Shown piece after piece: positions 8,345 to 20,671 of a DNA stretch of 64,000 nt. The stretch lies in the NCBI RefSeq assembly GCF_024171925.1, contig NZ_JAMTCO010000016.1, positions 1 to 64,000 of the forward strand. Direction: 5' to 3'. This DNA is from Actinokineospora diospyrosa (lineage in GTDB: Bacteria; Actinomycetota; Actinomycetes; Mycobacteriales; Pseudonocardiaceae). Positions within the stretch are counted from its first letter, which is position 1. The number at the start of each line of letters is the position of its first letter. A program made the translations under genes and the position numbers. The notes beneath the pieces were generated by a model, which ran no database searches, was not told where the DNA came from, and saw only the letters and a program-made list of their open reading frames with translations.

Positions 8345-9056
8345 CGTGGAACTCGTCGAGCGAGTGCTGGGCGAGATCATCGCCGACCGCCGGACCGCCT
8401 GGGCGGTGGTCGAGCAGGCCGCGTTGGGTGTCGTGGCGCTGGCTTCTTTCAACCGGTGGGCGATGGACCTCAAGGGGGGCGCGCCGTTCAGGACGTCGGA
8501 CTACTTCGACTGCCTTGCCGCCGTGGAGGGGCACTACGAGCGGGTAGCGGCGATCTGCGCCGCCTATCTGGTCGATCGGGATGCTGGGCGGTTCGTCGAG
8601 GACATGGCGCGGCCGATCCGCAGCATGTGGTGCTTCGTGTCCACCGGCTCCCCGTGCCCCATCGACGACGACAGCCCGCCGTGGCGACTGCCGCCGGTGG
8701 ACGGGCCGGACATGGGGCCGAAGCGGAAGGCGGGGATCTTCCGCGCGGACGCCGAGGTGCGGTGGACGCCGGAGTCGACGTTGCGACTGCTTCCACCCGA
8801 CGGGGTCCCGACGCGCCACCACGCCACGGTGGTGCCCGCTCCGCACGGCGATGACGCACCCGCTTCGGCGACTCGGCTCACCGTCTTCTTCCGCAAAGTC
8901 GACGAACTCGAGGACGGCGCGTGGATGTGCCGGGCGAACTTCGTGGAATCCGACCTGGCGCGACCACACCTGCACGTGGGTGCCACGCTGCTCGTGCTGG
9001 TAGGACAGCGAATCACGGGCACGGTGCGGATCACCGCACTGCACGGGGAGTTCTAG
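8337..9056 (+). CDS. Two-domain protein: helical domain plus EF-Tu III-like barrel
   Basis: A 239-residue protein. Residues 1-110 are helical with no recognised motif (VELVERVLGEIIADRR... NRWAMDLKGG... VAAICAAYL). Residues about 135-239 repeat the EF-Tu domain III-like module of the preceding gene, with AEVRWTPES near the start and LVGQRITGTVRITALHG at the end. The GTG at 8337 lies inside the end of the upstream gene, so translation is coupled. The arrangement suggests a duplication in which one copy gained an N-terminal domain. Function is unknown; an immunity or sensor role is one possibility. Confidence 0.72.
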   Translation: MSDVELVERVLGEIIADRRTAWAVVEQAALGVVALASFNRWAMDLKGGAPFRTSDYFDCLAAVEGHYERVAAICAAYLVDRDAGRFVEDMARPIRSMWCFVSTGSPCPIDDDSPPWRLPPVDGPDMGPKRKAGIFRADAEVRWTPESTLRLLPPDGVPTRHHATVVPAPHGDDAPASATRLTVFFRKVDELEDGAWMCRANFVESDLARPHLHVGATLLVLVGQRITGTVRITALHGEF

Positions 9057-9059
9057 GCG

Positions 9060-11448
<2,389 letters not shown>

Positions 11449-11476
11449 TGCTGCTCCCGACTGGGCATTCCCGAAC

Positions 11477-11500
11477 GGGTGAACGACGGTGAATGTTCAC
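11477..11500. promoter_or_regulatory. GTGAA-type operator candidate in divergent promoter
   Basis: A GGGTGAAC half-site at 11477-11484 is followed by the dyad GTGAATGTTCAC at 11489-11500. It lies between the XRE-like regulator and the secreted protease gene, both of which point away from it. The nearby XRE protein is the obvious candidate binder. Confidence 0.4.
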
Positions 11501-11637
11501 AGTAGCCACGCGGTACCGATGGGTAAAGGTGCGCCGTCCGGCTGGAACGCTCCGGGCCCCCTTGTCCGGCCCTTGTCGGCCGAAACGCGGTGATCGCACG
11601 CTTCCGGGCACTCCACCCTGCGTTTTCAGGAGGCATC

Positions 11638-12201
11638 ATGTCCCGGCAAGCGACCCGCTCGGCGCTGGCGGCCACCCTCGTGGCCGTCATCGCCTGGCTG
11701 GTCAGCGCACCCGCGTCGGCCCAGGCGGCCGCCGCGTTCACCATGCAGGCCCAGCAGCAGAGCAACTGGTGCTGGGCGGCATCGGGCACGTCGATCGCCG
11801 CGTCCCACGGCGTCAACGTGTCGCAGAACAACTTCTGCGCGCTGGCCAAGAACCGCAACACCAACCTCACCTGCCCCAACGACCAGGCCGACCTCGCCCA
11901 GGTCCGCAACGGGTTCTCCCGCCTGGGCTTCAGCAACCCGGGTTCCTACATCTACAACACGATCAGCTACTCGGCGGTGCAGTCCCAGCTCAACGCCAGC
12001 CAGCCGGTCGAGACCCGCATCCTCTGGAAGTCCGGCGGCGGGCACATGCACGTGCTCTACGGCTACGACTCGGCCAAGAGCTGGGTCTACTGGGGCGACC
12101 CGTGGCCGGACAACTACCGCTACAACTGGGCGACCTACAGCTACTACGTCAACAACTCCAGCTTCTCGTGGACCCACACGCTGACCGGGATCAGGCGGTG
12201 A
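11638..12201 (+). CDS. Secreted papain-like cysteine protease (C39/AvrRpt2-like)
   Basis: A 187-residue exported protein: signal peptide residues 1-31 (hydrophobic core ATLVAVIAWLVSAPASAQA) followed by a papain-fold domain. The catalytic Cys is in QQSNWCWAASG, the His in GGGHMHVLYGYD, and the following WGDPW supplies the Asp/Asn position, all in the expected order. This matches the papain-like/C39 family proteases of secreted actinobacterial proteins. The ATG has a perfect AGGAGG seven bases upstream. The next gene overlaps its stop, so the protease and the anchored protein are a functional pair. Confidence 0.87.
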   Translation: MSRQATRSALAATLVAVIAWLVSAPASAQAAAAFTMQAQQQSNWCWAASGTSIAASHGVNVSQNNFCALAKNRNTNLTCPNDQADLAQVRNGFSRLGFSNPGSYIYNTISYSAVQSQLNASQPVETRILWKSGGGHMHVLYGYDSAKSWVYWGDPWPDNYRYNWATYSYYVNNSSFSWTHTLTGIRR

Positions 12202-12965
12202 ACGGCATGCGCAAGATCCTCACAACGCTGACCCTGGCCGCGATGGGCGTGCTCGGCCTCGCGGGCTACGCGGGCGCCGACCCGACCCCGGTCGACGGCG
12301 CGGTCTCGGCGGCCGACGCGGCCAAGGCCCAAGCCGCGGCGTCCACACCGGACGTCGCCGCGACGGTCGGCAAGTTCCTCGGCGCGGCGGGCTTCGCCGC
12401 GGCGGGTCAGGCCCAGGTCGGCGGCACCTCGGTGTCGGTGTACGAGCTGAGCCCGGACTTCGTCGCAGGCCGCTCGAGCAAGGTCGGCCGCCTGGCGTAC
12501 GTGGCCGTCCCGGCCACCGCGCCCGGCGGTGCGAGCGCCTCGGTGTGGACGGTCCGCGACGCCTCCGGCGCGTGGTCGGTCGCCAACATCGCGGCGGGCG
12601 ACCTGGAGTTCCGCAACGCGGGCAAGCTGAGCCCGGGCGCGGTGCTGCTGCGGGAGCCGCAGACGAACAGCTGGTACGCGGTCACCGGGAGCGCGATCCG
12701 CTCCCTGTCGACCGGCAAGACCCAGTCGCTGGCCCAGTACCAGCGCGAGGTCGCGTCCCGCTACGCCGACAAGCTGCCCGGCTCCGCCTACGACCGCTCC
12801 GGTCAAGCGGGTGGCTATTCCTCCCCGAGCACGGGCTTGGTCAGCCCCACCGGTACCGGAACGCCCGGTAGCGCGACCACGCCCTGGGCGGTCCTCGGGA
12901 TCCTGGCCCTAGCCGTCGCCGCGGTGGTCCTTACGACCGCCGCCCCTGCACTGCGGCGACACTAG
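12198..12965 (+). CDS. Exported, C-terminally anchored protein coupled to the protease
   Basis: A 255-residue protein with an N-terminal signal peptide (LTTLTLAAMGVLGLAGYAGAD), a globular part of about 170 residues, a Ser/Gly/Thr-rich linker and a C-terminal membrane helix (WAVLGILALAVAAVVLTT) ending in Arg-Arg-His. No LPXTG motif is present, so anchoring is by the helix. GTG 12198 overlaps the protease stop (GTGA); ATG 12207 is an alternative. I do not recognise the globular domain. It could be a substrate, inhibitor or docking protein for the protease. Confidence 0.78.
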   Translation: MNGMRKILTTLTLAAMGVLGLAGYAGADPTPVDGAVSAADAAKAQAAASTPDVAATVGKFLGAAGFAAAGQAQVGGTSVSVYELSPDFVAGRSSKVGRLAYVAVPATAPGGASASVWTVRDASGAWSVANIAAGDLEFRNAGKLSPGAVLLREPQTNSWYAVTGSAIRSLSTGKTQSLAQYQREVASRYADKLPGSAYDRSGQAGGYSSPSTGLVSPTGTGTPGSATTPWAVLGILALAVAAVVLTTAAPALRRH

Positions 12966-12971
12966 GCCGAT

Positions 12972-13018
12972 AGATGGCGGTGGTCCGGGCTTGAGGAGGT
13001 CTCGGACCACCGCCATCT
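12972..13018. terminator. Strong 16-bp hairpin terminator
   Basis: AGATGGCGGTGGTCCG at 12972-12987 is perfectly complementary to 13003-13018, with a 15-base loop. It begins seven bases after the stop of the anchored-protein gene and faces the ligase gene, so it can serve both directions. Confidence 0.85.
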
Positions 13019-13019
13019 C

Positions 13020-13139
13020 TTATTGCTCGGCGGGCCTATAGACGAGCGAGACCGTTGTCATGGCGAGTCGACGGCATAAGGGCTCGATGAGGTCCGGGTT
13101 CTGGTCGGCGAAGCCGGGTCGGATCTCTTCGAACGGCAT
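13020..13139 (-). CDS. Small 39-residue ORF downstream of ligB
   Basis: An open frame from ATG 13139 to TAA (starting MPFEEIRPGFADQNPD and ending in YRPAEQ) lies about 30 bases past the ligase stop and ends directly against the strong hairpin. Acidic/hydrophobic composition and placement are compatible with a real small gene, but the ribosome site is weak and I know no homologue. Confidence 0.3.
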   Translation of the reverse strand: MPFEEIRPGFADQNPDLIEPLCRRLAMTTVSLVYRPAEQ

Positions 13140-13170
13140 GGCGTCCGGCTATAGGCACGGGCGATGGCCG

Positions 13171-14682
13171 CTAGGCCAGCAATCCGCGCACCGTATCGAT
13201 CGTGTCCGCTTCGGCGGCGGTCTTGTCCGGGCGGTAGCGCACTACCCGGGCGAACCGCAGAGCCACCCCGCCCGGGTAGCGGGTGCTCACCTGCACCCCA
13301 TCGATCGCGATCTCCACCACCAACTCCGGTCGCATGTAGACAGTCCAGTCATCCCCGCCGGACCGGTACCGGGGGAACTCCTCCGTCTGCCAGCGCAGCA
13401 GCTCGTCGGTCAGTCCCTTGAACGTCTTCCCGACCATCACCGGTGGGCCGCCGTCCGGATCTCGTGCTCCCAGGTGCAGGTTCGACAGGGACCCGGTTCG
13501 GCGGCCGTGTCCCCATTCCGCGCCCAGTACGACCAGGTCCAGCGTGTGTACCGGCTTGACCTTCTGCCATGCCTTGCCCCGTCGTCCGGCGGCGTATACC
13601 GAGGTGAGGTCCTTCACCATCACGCCCTCGTGGCCCTCGGCCAGGGCACGCGCCGCCAACTCCTCCGCGTCCTCAACGGACGGATCCACCAGGCCGGGGA
13701 TCACGTGCTCGCCCACGGCCCGACGCAGGGCGGCGGCGCGATCACGCAGTGGTAGGTCGATCAGGTCTTTCCCGTCCAAGTGCAGGCAGTCGAAGAAGTA
13801 CGGCCGCAGCAGCAGTGCCTTCACCTGCTCCTCGACAGTGCTACCGAACCGGCTCATCGTCTCTTGGAACGGTCTTGGCCTGCCGTCGTCCGATAGCGCA
13901 AGAGTCTCGCCATCCAGGACGACGGTGGAGCACGGCAGCGCACGCACGAGCGAGACCAGTTCGGGGACGCTGTCGGTGATCTCGCGGAGGGTGCGGGTGT
14001 AGATGGTCACCCGGTCAGGTGTCTTGTGGACCTGGATGCGGGCGCCGTCCAGCTTGTACTCGATGGCGCACGGGGTGAGCTGGGTCAGCGCGTCGGCGAG
14101 GGAGGAGCCGGGGGCGGCGAGCATCGGGCGGACCGGGCGGTGCAGTTGCAGGCCGATGGCCGACAGGTCGCCGCCGGTCAGGGCGATCGCGGCGGTGGCG
14201 GGGAGGCGGCCGGAGAGCATGAACGCGCGGCGGACGGCCGGGACGGGGGCCTCGGCGGCCTTGGCCACGGCGTCCAGCATGACGCCTTCGAGCGCGCCCT
14301 GGCGGAGTTCGCCGGTGAGCAGGGCGATGAGGAAGCGCTGCTCAGCGGTGGTGGCCGCGCCGAACAAGTCGTCCAGGAGCGCGCGGCGGGTCGCGGTCGA
14401 GCCCTTGCCGGAGGTCTCGGCGAGGGCGGTGAGCGCCTGGTCGACCGCGCCGACCGTGAGCGACGGCGCCGCGGCCGGTGGGCGGTCCAGCGCGACCAGC
14501 GTCCGCCAGCCAGCGCCCACCCGGCCCTGGACGGGGGAGCCGGTGAGGAAGCCGACCAGCGGGGCGATCTCGTCGGGCGCCGCGCGGCGCAGCAGCGCGG
14601 CGAGGGTGTCGACTTTGGCCAGCCGCGAGCGCGTGCCGCCGACCTCGGCGGAGGCGGTCACCACGTCGGTCATCGTCAGCAT
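13171..14682 (-). CDS. ligB: ATP-dependent DNA ligase (LigB type)
   Basis: A 503-residue ligase that seals nicks using ATP. It has the N-terminal DNA-binding domain of about 180 residues, the adenylation domain with nucleotidyl Lys in EYKLDGARIQVHK, motif III VLDGETLAL, motif IV near EGVMVKDL, and the OB domain with motif V KPVHTLDLVVL. Length and order match mycobacterial LigB (Rv3062). ATG 14682 (MLTMTDVV) is chosen on family length; ATG 14673 is equally possible and the longer upstream frame is not supported. It is a repair/accessory ligase in addition to the essential NAD-dependent LigA. Confidence 0.9.
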   Translation of the reverse strand: MLTMTDVVTASAEVGGTRSRLAKVDTLAALLRRAAPDEIAPLVGFLTGSPVQGRVGAGWRTLVALDRPPAAAPSLTVGAVDQALTALAETSGKGSTATRRALLDDLFGAATTAEQRFLIALLTGELRQGALEGVMLDAVAKAAEAPVPAVRRAFMLSGRLPATAAIALTGGDLSAIGLQLHRPVRPMLAAPGSSLADALTQLTPCAIEYKLDGARIQVHKTPDRVTIYTRTLREITDSVPELVSLVRALPCSTVVLDGETLALSDDGRPRPFQETMSRFGSTVEEQVKALLLRPYFFDCLHLDGKDLIDLPLRDRAAALRRAVGEHVIPGLVDPSVEDAEELAARALAEGHEGVMVKDLTSVYAAGRRGKAWQKVKPVHTLDLVVLGAEWGHGRRTGSLSNLHLGARDPDGGPPVMVGKTFKGLTDELLRWQTEEFPRYRSGGDDWTVYMRPELVVEIAIDGVQVSTRYPGGVALRFARVVRYRPDKTAAEADTIDTVRGLLA

Positions 14683-14806
14683 GTCGCCATGGTGCCCGTG
14701 CCCACTGACAACCGCAGCCGAAAGAAGATCGCGATTCAACTGAACCCCAGTCCGGCCCGCGCGTCTACCTGGATGAGCCCCTCGTACCCATGCGGAGCCC
14801 TCCTTG

Positions 14807-14989
14807 ATGCGTCTTGCCCTCGCCGCGGTCCTGACCACGACCGCTGTGGTGCTCGTCGGCTGTGCCGAACGCACGCCGCCCACCGCCGAACCCAGGAGCC
14901 GGGTGGCGATCCCGGTGCCGCCCCCCGTCCAGCAGGCCACCGAGGCGCAACCGGTTCGTGGTCCACAGTGGATGGTCAGGGCGCGCTGA
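14807..14989 (+). CDS. Small lipoprotein
   Basis: A 60-residue protein starting at ATG 14807, with a short signal (MRLALAAVLTTTAVVLVGC) and a good lipobox LVGC. The mature chain is short, Pro-rich and without a domain. GGAG lies ten bases before the start. Its last 14 bases overlap the end of the opposing MocR gene. Function unknown. Confidence 0.6.
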   Translation: MRLALAAVLTTTAVVLVGCAERTPPTAEPRSRVAIPVPPPVQQATEAQPVRGPQWMVRAR

Positions 14990-16358
14990 TCGAGGCGATC
15001 TCCGCGACGGCCGCCCGCAGCCGGTCCACCGACAGCGCCGCGTAGCCGACGACCAGGCCGGGGAACGGGCTGGTCGAGAGCGCGTACCCGGACAGCGCAG
15101 GCGCGTTGATCCCGCGCCGCGCCAGCTCGGTCTGCAGCGCCTTGTCGTCAGTGCCCTCCGGTAGGCGCAACACCAGGTGTAGTCCGGCGGCGACGCCATG
15201 TGGCTGCCAGCCGGGCAACTCGCTCGCGACCGAGGAGAGCAGGGCGTCACGCCGTCGGCGGTAGAGCTGACGGCTGCGGCGGAGGTGCCGGTCGTAACCA
15301 CCCGAGCGCAGCAGGTGTGCCAAGGCGGCCTGGGGCATGGGGGAGCAGCCCAAGTCCGAGAGGCGTTTGTGGTCGACCACCCTGTCCCGCAATGCGGCGG
15401 GCACGACCATCCATCCCAATCGGATCGCGGGCGCTAGGACCTTGCTGACGCTACCGAGATAGACGACCCTGTCGCGGTCGAGCACCTGGGTAGTCCCAAC
15501 TGCTGGACGGTCGTACCGGTGCTCGGCGTCGTAGTCGTCCTCTAGTACGTACCCGTCTCGCTCGCGTGCCCAGCTCACCAACGCCCGGCGGCGCTGAGGG
15601 CTGAGGACGACCCCCAAAGGGAACTGGTGGGCTGAGGTGACCAGCACCGCGCGGCACCCCGTGCGCGGCAACAGATCTACCCGCATGCCGTCCTCGTCGA
15701 CCGGAATCGGCACGGGACGCAGCCCGTGCGCAGTAAGTGCCTCGACGGACCCCGGGTGCGTGGGGTCCTCAACCGCGATAGTCCTATGTCCCTCCGCGCG
15801 GAGTACCTGCGCCATTAGCGACTGGCTTTCCGCGACTCCGTGGGTGACGACAACGTCGGCAGCTTCCACTGCCCGCACCCTCCCGAGGTAGGCGGCCAGT
15901 TCCGTGCGCAGCGCCGGTAGCCCTGCCGGGTTCGGGTAGCCGAGATCGTCGTCGGTCAGCGTCGCCAAGCCAGCGCGCGTCGCCGCCTGCCACTCCGCCC
16001 GGGGGAATGCCGAAAGCGCAGGCACGCCCGGCCGCAAGTCATAGCGCCACCGGGGCGCGGTCTTAACCGGCGGCGGTGACACCGTCTCCGAACTGACCGG
16101 GGTAGCGGCAACAGTCGTGCCTGACCCGTGCTTCGCGCGCAGGTACCCCTCGGCCACCAGTTGCGCGTAGACAGCGCTGACCGTGCCTCGGGACAACCCG
16201 AGTTGGACCGCGAGATCTCGGGTCGACGGCAACCGCGTCCCCTGCGTCAGCCTGCCGTCGCGGATCGCCGCCCGCACCGCCGCTTCGAGCGCCCGACCAC
16301 GTTGTCCGCGCCCGACCTCGGCCATGCCGGGGACCAGGAGTTCGCGGAAGGAGGACAT
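14976..16358 (-). CDS. MocR/PdxR-type GntR regulator with aminotransferase domain
   Basis: A 460-residue fusion. Residues 20-90 form a GntR winged helix (GTRLPSTRDLAVQLGLSRG); residues about 110-455 form a fold-type I aminotransferase domain. The PLP-anchoring Lys is in LGSVSKVLAPAIRLGW and the Asp/Tyr cluster in YVLEDDYDAEHRYD. MocR proteins bind PLP or a PLP-amine and control vitamin B6, GABA or transport genes. It diverges from an EamA transporter with GTGGAC dyads between them, so that transporter is the probable target; the ligand cannot be read from sequence. Confidence 0.9.
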   Translation of the reverse strand: MSSFRELLVPGMAEVGRGQRGRALEAAVRAAIRDGRLTQGTRLPSTRDLAVQLGLSRGTVSAVYAQLVAEGYLRAKHGSGTTVAATPVSSETVSPPPVKTAPRWRYDLRPGVPALSAFPRAEWQAATRAGLATLTDDDLGYPNPAGLPALRTELAAYLGRVRAVEAADVVVTHGVAESQSLMAQVLRAEGHRTIAVEDPTHPGSVEALTAHGLRPVPIPVDEDGMRVDLLPRTGCRAVLVTSAHQFPLGVVLSPQRRRALVSWARERDGYVLEDDYDAEHRYDRPAVGTTQVLDRDRVVYLGSVSKVLAPAIRLGWMVVPAALRDRVVDHKRLSDLGCSPMPQAALAHLLRSGGYDRHLRRSRQLYRRRRDALLSSVASELPGWQPHGVAAGLHLVLRLPEGTDDKALQTELARRGINAPALSGYALSTSPFPGLVVGYAALSVDRLRAAVAEIASISAP

Positions 16359-16402
16359 GCCGCCAGCCTACGGGCCGGGCCGACCTGGGCCGACCCCGCT
16401 AA

Positions 16403-16450
16403 GTGGACCAGTCCACACCTGGTGAAGTGGAGCTGTTCTCAGGTCCACTT
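16403..16450. promoter_or_regulatory. GTGGAC dyads, probable MocR operators
   Basis: GTGGACCAGTCCAC (16403-16416) is a short dyad, and AAGTGGA (16425-16431) with TCCACTT (16444-16450) forms a second, wider one. They lie exactly between the MocR gene and the EamA gene. AAGTGG/CCACTT half-sites are known in PdxR-type MocR targets, so binding by the neighbouring regulator is likely. Confidence 0.6.
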
Positions 16451-17312
16451 CCCGGCGACCCTGGGTGCGTGCCCACCTCCCGCCACCGGCTCGCCATCGG
16501 CGCCGGTCTGCTGACCTCCGCCATGATCGGCGGCTCCGTCCCGCTCTCGGGGATGCTCGTCGACTTCCCGCTGCTCACCGGCCAGGCCATGCGCTACGGC
16601 GTCGGCGCCCTGCTGCTCGCGGCCTGGGCGCTCGCCCGCCGCGTCCCGATCGCCGCCCCCAAGCCGAGGGACTTCCCGGCGCTGATCGCCATCGTCGTGG
16701 TCGGCATGCTCGGCTTCAACGCGGTCATGATCGCCGCCCAGCGCCACGCCGAACCCGGGCTCGTCGCCGCGGTCCTCGGCGGTAGTCCACTCGTACTGGC
16801 CACCATCGGACCGCTCATGGCCAAGCGCAGGCCCGCGGCCCGGACCTTGCTCGGAGCCGCCGTGGTCGTCGCGGGCGTGGTCGTCCTCTCCGGCGGCGGT
16901 AGCTGGGCAGGCCCAGGCCTCCTGCTGGCCGTGCTGACCATGGTGTGCGAAGCCTGCTTCACCCTCTTCGCCGTAGGAGTGATCGGCAGGCTAGGCGGTC
17001 TATCGGTCGCTTTGTGGTGTCACGTCATCGCCACAGTTGGCGGTGCCTGCCTCGCGTTCGTCTTCGAGACTTGGCGCACCCCGACCAATCGCGAGTGGAC
17101 AGCGCTATCTGTCGTCGCTGTGCTCACCGTGGTCGCCTTCGTCATCTGGTACCAGGCCGTGTCAGTCCTGGGTGCCGACCGCGCCGGGGTGCTTATCGGG
17201 GTGATGCCCGCGGCAGGGCTGTTCGTGTCTATCGCGGTCGGCTCCCAGGACCTGACGCTCGCCGGTCTCGCAGGCGTCGCCGTGGTCGGGTTGGGCTGCG
17301 TGATCGGGCTGC

Positions 17313-18704
<1,392 letters not shown>

Positions 18705-18830
18705 ACCGCCAGTCTCGCCCCGTTCCCGCGCCGGGGCATGGTCAGCTTGCCCACAGCGGAACCCGCCACGGGCGCGGTCGCGGCAATAGGGTGGAACCGG
18801 ACGCCCACCACACGGAAGGGCAGGACCCCG

Positions 18831-19811
18831 ATGACCGCTCCCACCACCGAAGTCGACCTCCTCATCGTCGGCGCGGGCCCCACCGGTCTGTTCGCCGCTT
18901 ACTACGCCGGGTTCCGAGATCTGCGCACCGCCGTGGTCGACTCGCTGCCCGAACCGGGCGGCCAGATCACCGCGATGTACCCGGAGAAGCAGATCTTCGA
19001 CGTCGCAGGCTTCCCCTCGGTCCGCGGCCGCGACCTCGTCACCGCCCTGGTCGAGCAGGCCGACCAGTGGAAACCGACCTACCTGCTCGGCCGCCGGGCG
19101 CTCACCGTGTCCGAAGTGGACGGCAGGTTCACCGTGGAGCTCGACGGCGGCGCCGTCGTCGACGCGGGCGCGGTGCTGATCACCGCGGGCATCGGCGAGT
19201 TCACCCCGCGGCCGCTGCCCGCGGGCTCCGGCTGGCTCGGCCGGGGCATGGTGCACTTCGTGCCGTCCCTGGAGGTGCACCGCGACCAGCACGTGGTGAT
19301 CGTCGGCGGCGGCGACTCCGCGTTCGACTGGGCACTGGCCCTGCACCCGATCGCCACCTCGGTCACCCTGGTGCACCGCCGCGCCAAGTTCCGCGCCATG
19401 CCCGCCACCGTCCGGCAGGTCGAGGCCCTCGGCGTCCGCATCATCACCGACGCCCAGGTCACCGAACTGCGCGGCGATGACGACGGCCTGCACGAGGTAG
19501 AGCTAACAGTGGGCGGCGAGTCGGTAGTGCTACCGGCGCAAGCTGTGGTCGCCGCGCTCGGTTTCACGGCAGACCTAGGGCCCATTGATTCGTGGGGGCT
19601 GGAAATCGACCACCGCTCAATCAAGGTCGACACCACCATGCGCACCGCCCGCGAGCTGATCTACGCCGCCGGTGACGTCGCCGCTTACCCGGGCAAAGTC
19701 AAGCTGATCGCGACCGGCTTCGGGGAAGCGGCAACAGCCGTGAACAACATCGCTGTCGCGCTCGACCCGGAAGCGCACCTGTTTCCCGGCCACTCCAGCA
19801 ACGCCGAATAG
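18831..19811 (+). CDS. Ferredoxin/flavodoxin-NADP+ reductase (TrxR-like type)
   Basis: A 326-residue two-dinucleotide-binding flavoprotein. The FAD site is [17 protein letters not shown] at residues 10-26, the NADPH site [15 protein letters not shown] is near 160, and the second FAD contact [13 protein letters not shown] is near 285. The thioredoxin reductase CxxC is absent, which is the mark of the type-2 ferredoxin-NADP reductases (YumC-like). ATG 18831 has AAGGGCAGGA upstream. It diverges from fumC and ends in a strong hairpin. Confidence 0.9.
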   Translation: MTAPTTEVDLLIVGAGPTGLFAAYYAGFRDLRTAVVDSLPEPGGQITAMYPEKQIFDVAGFPSVRGRDLVTALVEQADQWKPTYLLGRRALTVSEVDGRFTVELDGGAVVDAGAVLITAGIGEFTPRPLPAGSGWLGRGMVHFVPSLEVHRDQHVVIVGGGDSAFDWALALHPIATSVTLVHRRAKFRAMPATVRQVEALGVRIITDAQVTELRGDDDGLHEVELTVGGESVVLPAQAVVAALGFTADLGPIDSWGLEIDHRSIKVDTTMRTARELIYAAGDVAAYPGKVKLIATGFGEAATAVNNIAVALDPEAHLFPGHSSNAE

Positions 19812-19826
19812 CGCCTATAGACGCAA

Positions 19827-19860
19827 GAAGGGCGACGGAGATGAGTCTCCGTCGCCCTTC
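19827..19860. terminator. 15-bp hairpin terminator
   Basis: GAAGGGCGACGGAGA (19827-19841) pairs perfectly with 19846-19860 across a TGAG loop. It lies between the ends of the reductase gene and the opposing L,D-transpeptidase gene and can work for both. Confidence 0.88.
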
Positions 19861-19885
19861 CGCTGTGAGAACTGAGCTGTAAGAA

Positions 19886-20539
19886 CTAGGCGACAACCTG
19901 AACGATGTCACCGACGGACAGGCCGTTGTAGTAAGCCTTCGCCGCCGACGCCGACAGGTGGATGCAGCCGTGGCTCTGGACCTTCAGGCTGCCCTGGTGG
20001 AAGGCGATGCCACCGTTGAAGAACACCGAGAAGGGCATCGGGGCGTTGTCGAACTCCCGGCTCTTGTGGTCGATGTCCTTCCAGCCCACCTTGAACGTGC
20101 CCACCGGCGTCCGGTAGCCCGGCCTGCCGTGGGTGATCGGAACCGGCCCCAGCACGACCTTGCCGTCCTTGAGCAACCACGACTGGTTCGCCGACAGGTC
20201 GATGCACGCCGAGGCCGTCGCCGCGCACGGCACACCCGCGACGGGCGGCGGCACGGGCTTGGTGGTCGTCGGCTTGGGCTTCGGCTTGGTCGTCGTCGTG
20301 GTCGGCTTCTTCACCGTGGTCGTCGTAGGCGCGACCGTGGTGGTCGGCGCGACGGTTGTGGTGGTCGTTGTCGGAGCCGGGGTGGTCGTCGTTGTCGTCG
20401 GGGGGACCGTTGTCGTCGTGGCCTGCGGCGTCGCGGGCTGCACCTGCGCGGCCGGGGCTGCGTCACCGGTGCCGCACGCCGTTGCCAGCAGCGCGGCCGC
20501 GGCGACCACCGCTGCCGCTATCAGCCGGTTGACCTTCAT
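19886..20539 (-). CDS. L,D-transpeptidase lipoprotein (YkuD domain)
   Basis: A 217-residue cell-wall enzyme. Residues 1-22 are a lipoprotein signal (lipobox ATAC), residues about 30-100 are a Thr/Pro/Val-rich linker of repeated TTTT/PTT units that would span the peptidoglycan, and the rest is a YkuD domain with the catalytic Cys/His in SHGCIHLS and a substrate His in GGIAFHQGS. It would form 3-3 cross-links. No Ig-like domain precedes the YkuD part, unlike mycobacterial LdtMt2. The repetitive linker makes its + strand look like an open frame, which is an artefact. Confidence 0.92.
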   Translation of the reverse strand: MKVNRLIAAAVVAAAALLATACGTGDAAPAAQVQPATPQATTTTVPPTTTTTTPAPTTTTTTVAPTTTVAPTTTTVKKPTTTTTKPKPKPTTTKPVPPPVAGVPCAATASACIDLSANQSWLLKDGKVVLGPVPITHGRPGYRTPVGTFKVGWKDIDHKSREFDNAPMPFSVFFNGGIAFHQGSLKVQSHGCIHLSASAAKAYYNGLSVGDIVQVVA

Positions 20540-20671
20540 ATCGTGCTCCCTCGACTACCCCAGCGGGTGCCCCGGCGGTCACCCCGTCGTCAACAATGAC
20601 GAGCGGGGTGCACGCGTGGTTGTCGACCGCTACCGATCCGTTACCCGGCGCCTGCGTCCAGTGCCGCGCGG

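Noticed and set aside
20200..20440. CRISPR- or minisatellite-like repeat
   Set aside because: The repetition is the Thr/Pro linker of the L,D-transpeptidase, coded by ACC/ACG/CCG runs within a single gene.
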